A stretch of DNA of 64,000 bases from Sediminibacillus halophilus (GTDB lineage Bacteria > Bacillota > Bacilli > Bacillales > Amphibacillaceae), in contig NZ_FNHF01000002.1 in assembly GCF_900103695.1 (NCBI RefSeq), positions 496,001 through 560,000 of the forward strand. The letters run 5' to 3'. Under the pieces are notes generated by a model that searched no databases, was not told the origin of the DNA, and saw only the letters and a list, made by a program, of their open reading frames with translations. Positions within the stretch are counted from its first letter, which is position 1. The number at the start of each line of letters is the position of its first letter. Shown piece after piece: positions 59,375 to 64,000 of this stretch. The position numbers and the translations under genes are program-made.

Positions 59375-60256
59375 ATGGCTATCAAAGAGAGTCGTGCTCG
59401 CAAAGCCTTCCTGAGAACCAACATGTTTATATTGGTTCTCGTCTCCATTATTATGATTCTTCCGTTTATTCACGTATTGGCTCAGTCATTCAGCAGTTCA
59501 GGAGCGATTGATCAGGGAAAGGTCAGTTTCCTCCCAGTTGAATTCACCCTCGATAATTACAACTTTGTCTTTCAGGACGGAAGTATTTGGCGATCCTTCG
59601 GGGTCACGATTTTCATCACGGTGTTCGGCACCCTATTCAATTTGATTGCGACCGCATCACTTGCCTATCCCCTATCGCGAAAGGAATTGTTGGGCCGTAA
59701 GTTCCTGCTGTTCATGGTATTGTTTACGATGATTTTTTCGGCACCCTTAATTCCGACCTTTTTGGTGGTCCAAAATCTTGGTTTGTTAAACACGATATGG
59801 GCATTGATTTTTCCGACAGCTATCAGTGCCTTTAACTTGTTCGTGATGCGTTCTTTCTTTATGCAGATTCCACAAGAACTGATTGAGTCCAGCCGTATGG
59901 ATGGACTGGGCGAACTCCGCATCCTGTTTCAAATCGTGCTGCCACTTTCCAAGCCGGCAATGGCAACTCTCGGAATTTTTTACGCTGTTTTTCACTGGAA
60001 CACTTACTTTAATGCGTTGATGTTTATCGAAGACCGAAGCTTGTATCCACTTCAAATCAAATTAAGGGAAATGATCGTCGATGAAAACTTCACCTCTGAT
60101 CCGACTTCTGACTTTTACACGACGATGCTCTCGAGCTCTCCCGAAGGAATCAAAATGGCCACCATAATTGTAGCCACGGTCCCGATTCTGCTGATTTATC
60201 CTTTTTTGCAGCGTCACTTTATCAAAGGGTTTATGCTGGGCAGTTTAAAGGATTAA
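59375..60256 (+). CDS. Carbohydrate ABC transporter permease, LplC type
   Basis: Permease of 293 aa behind AAAGGAATG, 14 bases after the first permease. Six hydrophobic segments; EAA loop LIESSRMDGLGELRILFQIV near residues 168-188. C-terminal GFMLGSLKD ending (FIKGFMLGSLKD) is the family norm. It completes the importer channel for the binding protein at 60404-61957. Its substrate is inferred as for the cluster. Confidence 0.93.
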   Translation: MAIKESRARKAFLRTNMFILVLVSIIMILPFIHVLAQSFSSSGAIDQGKVSFLPVEFTLDNYNFVFQDGSIWRSFGVTIFITVFGTLFNLIATASLAYPLSRKELLGRKFLLFMVLFTMIFSAPLIPTFLVVQNLGLLNTIWALIFPTAISAFNLFVMRSFFMQIPQELIESSRMDGLGELRILFQIVLPLSKPAMATLGIFYAVFHWNTYFNALMFIEDRSLYPLQIKLREMIVDENFTSDPTSDFYTTMLSSSPEGIKMATIIVATVPILLIYPFLQRHFIKGFMLGSLKD

Positions 60257-60361
60257 AACGAATATCACTCCAGTTGGCAATCCGGAATAGTTGTATAAAA
60301 AATTGACAACTGTATCTAAAAACAGACGAAAGCGCCCTTACAGGCAATGTGTTAAAGTTTT

Positions 60362-60375
60362 TGTAAGCACTTACA
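60362..60375. promoter_or_regulatory. cre-like box before the LplA-type gene
   Basis: TGTAAGCACTTACA is a near-palindrome matching cre except for CA in place of the central CG, 29 bases before the start codon of the binding protein. Confidence 0.45.
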
Positions 60376-60403
60376 TTTTCTTATTCAAAAAGGGGAGGAA
60401 CAA

Positions 60404-61957
60404 ATGAAAAAGCGAACGGTTTTACTTGGAGTCATGTTGGTCATTCTCATCGCAGTAATGGCGGGGTGCAAGGATTCAGAATCAAAAGCTTCGAACGAGC
60501 AGGGAGGAAGCGAAGGCGAAGGATCCGGTTTTTCGATTGCCATGCGTACGCTGGCAACACCATATGTAGAGAGCCATCCGGACATCAATGAAGATAAATA
60601 CGTCAAAGAACTGGAAAAGTTGACGGGAACAGATATCAATATCCGACTCGTACCCCACAATGAATATGTGGAGCGGATGACATTGATGCTCGCCTCCAAT
60701 GATATCCCCGATGTCATGCAGGCCGGTGGCGGGGTGCTAGGTCCGGAATTAGCCGGCGGGGTCGAAGCAGGCGCCTTCATGCCGCTGGATGATTTGTTAA
60801 AAAAACACGGCCAGCACCTTCTCGAAGCGATTCCCCAGGAAGCATGGGACCGGGTGACCTACGACGGAAAAATTTATGCCATTCCGGAATACTTATCCAA
60901 TCCATCACGACGGGGAACGGCCATCCGTATGGATCTTCTGGAGAAAACGGGGTTGGATGTGCCAAAAACAACCGATGAGTTTCTCGAAGTCATGCGTGCT
61001 TTTAAAGAGTTAGGAGTAAAGAACCCATATCAGGGCCGGGAAGACTTCAAATATTCGGATACATTTTTCGGTGCCTTCGACGCCTTTCCATATCAGTGGG
61101 AGCTTTACAACGATGAAGTTGTACCGAAGTTCATGGCCGGAGACAAAATCAAGGATGCGCTGGAATACTACCGCACCATGTATGAAGAAGGGTTGATCCA
61201 TCCAGAATTTTTGACTATCCAGCAGCCGGAATATCGCAGTAACATCATCGCCGGAAACACAGGGATGTGGTCGATGAATGCTGAAGAAGTCAATGCATGG
61301 GAACAGGAAATCCAAAACAACGTACCGGAAGCCGAAGTTGCCATTATTCCATCACCAGTCGGTCCTGATGGAAAGGGCGGCCACTACTTATACGGCCAGG
61401 TGACCCGCTCCTTCCTGATCAGCAGTGAAACGGAGGCCAATGTGGAAGACATCATCAAATTCTTCGACTGGCAAGTCACGGAGGAAGCAGAAAGATTTTT
61501 CACTTATGGAATAGAAGGCGATACGTACACACTTAACGACGATGGCTCCGTTAATTATGAGATGAAAGATGATACCAACTTCCTTAATGAGCAGCATTAT
61601 CGCAACCGTTGGCTATGGATGATCCGTGATGCCACATACACAGAGGGTATCCTTGAGCTGACCGAGGAAGGGCAACAGCTGATGTCGGTATTCGATGAGA
61701 TCCTTAGTAACGAAGGACGTGACAGTATATTGTACGATCCGCCATTAGAAGCCATGGAAAGCAACCCGGATATCCGTCCTGGCAGCGACACCCCTTCTGA
61801 TGTTTGGATGACCGGGGCAGCCAAAATCATCCTTGGACAGGAACCGCTCGACTATCATGACACCATCGTCGAAGAATGGCTGAACAAGGGCGGAAGCCAG
61901 GCAATCGAAGAAGCAACCAAACGTTATAACGAGGACGACGGCGTGTTGTCCCGATAA
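60404..61957 (+). CDS. Extracellular solute-binding lipoprotein, LplA type
   Basis: Lipoprotein of 517 aa, in the range of LplA-like binding proteins (about 500 aa). Signal MKKRTVLLGVMLVILIAVMA followed by lipobox MAGCKD. The mature protein has a short Ser/Gly-rich linker and then LEKLTGTDINIRLVPHNEYV, ERMTLMLASNDIPDVMQAGG, MPLDDLLKKHGQHLLEAIPQ and the C-terminal WLNKGGSQAIEEATKRYNED, all typical. It delivers oligosaccharides to the LplB/LplC-type permeases. GGGGAGG lies upstream. The gap of 147 bases to the permease gene contains a cre-like box. Confidence 0.93.
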   Translation: MKKRTVLLGVMLVILIAVMAGCKDSESKASNEQGGSEGEGSGFSIAMRTLATPYVESHPDINEDKYVKELEKLTGTDINIRLVPHNEYVERMTLMLASNDIPDVMQAGGGVLGPELAGGVEAGAFMPLDDLLKKHGQHLLEAIPQEAWDRVTYDGKIYAIPEYLSNPSRRGTAIRMDLLEKTGLDVPKTTDEFLEVMRAFKELGVKNPYQGREDFKYSDTFFGAFDAFPYQWELYNDEVVPKFMAGDKIKDALEYYRTMYEEGLIHPEFLTIQQPEYRSNIIAGNTGMWSMNAEEVNAWEQEIQNNVPEAEVAIIPSPVGPDGKGGHYLYGQVTRSFLISSETEANVEDIIKFFDWQVTEEAERFFTYGIEGDTYTLNDDGSVNYEMKDDTNFLNEQHYRNRWLWMIRDATYTEGILELTEEGQQLMSVFDEILSNEGRDSILYDPPLEAMESNPDIRPGSDTPSDVWMTGAAKIILGQEPLDYHDTIVEEWLNKGGSQAIEEATKRYNEDDGVLSR

Positions 61958-61988
61958 ATGATGATTTCCTGATATTTTTTCCATCCAC

Positions 61989-62057
61989 TCCCGCTTTTCA
62001 CTTCCGTTCGGTTCCCCCATGGCCCATAAGGTCGCCAGCGGATTTAGAAAAGCGGGA
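61989..62057 (+). other. Inverted repeat between the binding-protein and lyase genes
   Basis: TCCCGCTTTTC (61989-61999) and GAAAAGCGGGA (62047-62057) are exact inverse arms with a 47-base interval; GGTTCCC and GGGAACC nearby could pair alternatively. It may modulate read-through into the lyase gene. No T run follows. Confidence 0.4.
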
Positions 62058-62084
62058 ACCAATTTGATCAGAGGAGGTCTTTTT

Positions 62085-64000
62085 GTGAAAGAAACGTTGT
62101 TCAAATTATACCAGCCGGAAAGTGGTACATTGAATGTCCCTTATCAACCGGATGAACAGACCAGAATAATCGAGAACCCCCCACGGTTCACCTGGATGCC
62201 AGCGAAGCTCGAAGATGACTTTTATGTGCTGCAGATTTCCCCCGACACTGGTTTTACGCAGGAGAATACCTGGACCTACCAATCGATACCACACAACCTA
62301 TTTACACCGGACCGTCCTTTGCCGTCCGGCACCTATTTTTGGCGTTATGCTCTGTTGGATAAGGAGCAAAACCAAGTCAGTGATTGGAGCAAAGTCCGCC
62401 GCTTTACGATATCGGAAGATCTTCCAGAGACACCTCTGCCGGCCCGTGAAATCCGATATAAAGAGGTGAGCACCGCCAGGCCCCGGCTCTGGTTGACGGA
62501 AGAAACATTGTCCGATTTCCGCTCTTGCTTGTCTGCCGATCCCGATTATTGTCATTGGAAAAATTTTTACCAACATTCCGTAGAACCGTTTCTAACTATG
62601 CCACTGATCCCGGAACCGGAACCTTACCCAAATCATCAGCGTACCGCAAAGCTTTGGCGGAAAATGTATATGGACTGTCAGCAAGTTCTGCATGCAATCC
62701 GCCATTTAAGTGTAGCAGGTGTGATTTTAAAAGATGAACAGATCCTGGCAAAAGCAAAAGAATGGCTGCTTCATACAGCGAATTGGAATCCGAATGGACC
62801 GACGTCCAGGGACTACAACGATGAAGCCGCTTTTCGTATTGTCGGTGCACTTAGCTGGGGCTATGACTGGCTGCTCCCATATCTGTCTGAGGATGAGACT
62901 GACTTTGTAAAGAAGCAGTTGTTCATCAGAACTGAGCAAGTTGCCTTTCATGTCATCGAACGATCGAAAATCCATCAGGTCCCATATGACAGTCATGCCG
63001 TCCGTGCTTTGTCATCAGTTCTCGTTCCGGCCGGGATTGCATTGTTCGACGACGTTCCCGAGGCAAGAGAGTGGCTTGATTACACCCTTGAGTACTATAG
63101 CGGCCTTTATACCCCTTGGGGCGGGGCAGATGGCGGCTGGGCTGAAGGTCCCCATTACTGGATGACCGGTATGGCTTACGTAATCGAAGCAATGAACCTG
63201 TTGAAAAACTTCAACGGTTATAATCTGTATCAACGACCCTTTTTTCAAAATACCGGCGACTTCCCTTTATATGTCTATCCACCCGATACAAACCGTGCCA
63301 GTTTCGGGGATCACGCCAATCTAGGCGACCTCCCAGGTTTAAAGGTGGGCTTCAATATCCGTCAATTTGCTGGAGTGACCGGGAATCCTTATTACCAATG
63401 GTATTACGAGCAGACAAGAAAGTATGACGCCGACCCATATGAAAAGTTTTACAACAAGGGCTGGTGGGATTTTCATTTTGACGAAATGATGTATCTACAC
63501 GATTATCCGGAAGTTAAGGCCAAAGCCCCTTCCGATATCTCTCCCGTAAAATGGTTTAAAGATGTCGGCTGGGCTGCGGTGCACAGCCGGATGGATGATC
63601 CTGATGAACATATTATGTATCTAACGAAAAGCAGTCCTTATGGTTCGATCAGTCACAGCCATGGCGATCAAAACGCCTTTATCCTGCATGCCTTTGGTGA
63701 TCCTTTGGCGATTCACAGCGGGTATTATGTCGCATTTAACAGCACGATGCATTCTAATTGGCGCAGGCAGACGATTTCCAAAAACGCCATTTTGATCGAT
63801 GGGAAGGGCCAGTATGCAGGCAAAGATAAGTTCTTGGCCAAAGATGCCTGCGGACAAATCGAAACGGTCGAACAGAAGAAAAATTATGCTTATATACGCG
63901 GGGATGCAACTGCTGCTTATCAACACGATGTCCCTTACTTATTGCATTATATGCGGGAAACATATTTTGTCGATGACAGCTATTTCGTAATTGTGGACAC
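62085..64000 (+). CDS. PL15-type (heparinase II/III-fold) uronate lyase, 3' end beyond window
   Basis: Starts at a GTG seven bases after AGGAGG and is open to the window edge (638 codons), so the C-terminal part is missing. No signal peptide: likely cytoplasmic, acting on imported oligosaccharides. An N-terminal beta domain (DUF4962-like, about 15-110) precedes an alpha/alpha barrel and a heparinase II/III beta sheet. Candidate catalytic residues are H304 and R307 (YDSHAVRALSSVL), Y358 (AEGPHYWMTGM) and H524 (SISHSHGDQNAFIL). From memory, these match the catalytic residues of the PL15 alginate lyase Atu3025 with a constant offset of seven. PL15 contains exo-alginate and heparin/heparan lyases; which one applies is not determined. 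Confidence 0.85.
   Translation, partial: MKETLFKLYQPESGTLNVPYQPDEQTRIIENPPRFTWMPAKLEDDFYVLQISPDTGFTQENTWTYQSIPHNLFTPDRPLPSGTYFWRYALLDKEQNQVSDWSKVRRFTISEDLPETPLPAREIRYKEVSTARPRLWLTEETLSDFRSCLSADPDYCHWKNFYQHSVEPFLTMPLIPEPEPYPNHQRTAKLWRKMYMDCQQVLHAIRHLSVAGVILKDEQILAKAKEWLLHTANWNPNGPTSRDYNDEAAFRIVGALSWGYDWLLPYLSEDETDFVKKQLFIRTEQVAFHVIERSKIHQVPYDSHAVRALSSVLVPAGIALFDDVPEAREWLDYTLEYYSGLYTPWGGADGGWAEGPHYWMTGMAYVIEAMNLLKNFNGYNLYQRPFFQNTGDFPLYVYPPDTNRASFGDHANLGDLPGLKVGFNIRQFAGVTGNPYYQWYYEQTRKYDADPYEKFYNKGWWDFHFDEMMYLHDYPEVKAKAPSDISPVKWFKDVGWAAVHSRMDDPDEHIMYLTKSSPYGSISHSHGDQNAFILHAFGDPLAIHSGYYVAFNSTMHSNWRRQTISKNAILIDGKGQYAGKDKFLAKDACGQIETVEQKKNYAYIRGDATAAYQHDVPYLLHYMRETYFVDDSYFVIVD

Overview
The window looks like chromosomal DNA of a low-to-moderate-GC Bacillaceae species, probably a halotolerant genus in the Oceanobacillus/Virgibacillus/Gracilibacillus range. 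This is inferred from AGGAGG-type ribosome sites with frequent TTG starts, Bacillus-type T7SS (Ess/Yuk) genes, YesM/YesN and LplABC-like systems, cre-like boxes and GGGGACTGACCCC repeats. No rRNA, tRNA or CRISPR array was seen.

Region 1 (1-5972, minus): a sugar ABC transporter (two RbsC-type permeases, one cut by the window edge, and an RbsA-type ATPase), a PfkB kinase and a D-allulose-6-phosphate-3-epimerase-like enzyme. They share a promoter carrying repeated operator-like motifs and lie next to a DeoR-family regulator. Region 2 (6326-12694, minus): a cell-wall amino-sugar operon with a BadF-type kinase (MurK-like), MurQ etherase, an ABC importer (binding protein and two permeases) and an RpiR/MurR regulator. 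It reads as a PTS-independent route for MurNAc/GlcNAc. A thiolase gene follows (12824-14002).

Region 3 (about 14100-41500, minus): a type VII secretion locus (esxA, esaA, essA, esaB, essB, essC and small secretion partners) followed by polymorphic toxin/immunity cassettes. One toxin gene is intact (27098-28810, nuclease plus YezG-type immunity). One full-length toxin is frameshifted, and two orphan toxin C-termini are damaged, yet their immunity genes look intact. Three related mobile units lie among the cassettes. Each has a small serine recombinase gene, a structured ~73-nt RNA-like element and an IS110-family (DEDD) transposase gene. Two of them abut toxin fragments at the same toxin-linker sequence (GGGTACGGGT). 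This combination is the best candidate for something undescribed.

Region 4 (41797-53142): an MFS exporter, then a hemicellulose-type locus (ArsR-like regulator, GH43 lipoprotein, ABC importer, GH2), then a bPH-domain protein, an isochorismatase-family hydrolase and a membrane protein, with GGGGACTGACCCC repeats in the gaps. Region 5 (53449-64000): a uronate-oligosaccharide locus with an SDR, DUF624 protein, KdgF-like cupin, YesM/YesN two-component system, LplB/LplC/LplA-type importer and a PL15-type lyase running off the right edge. The gene set fits uptake of alginate- or heparinoid-type oligosaccharides, cleavage to unsaturated uronate, ring opening and reduction.
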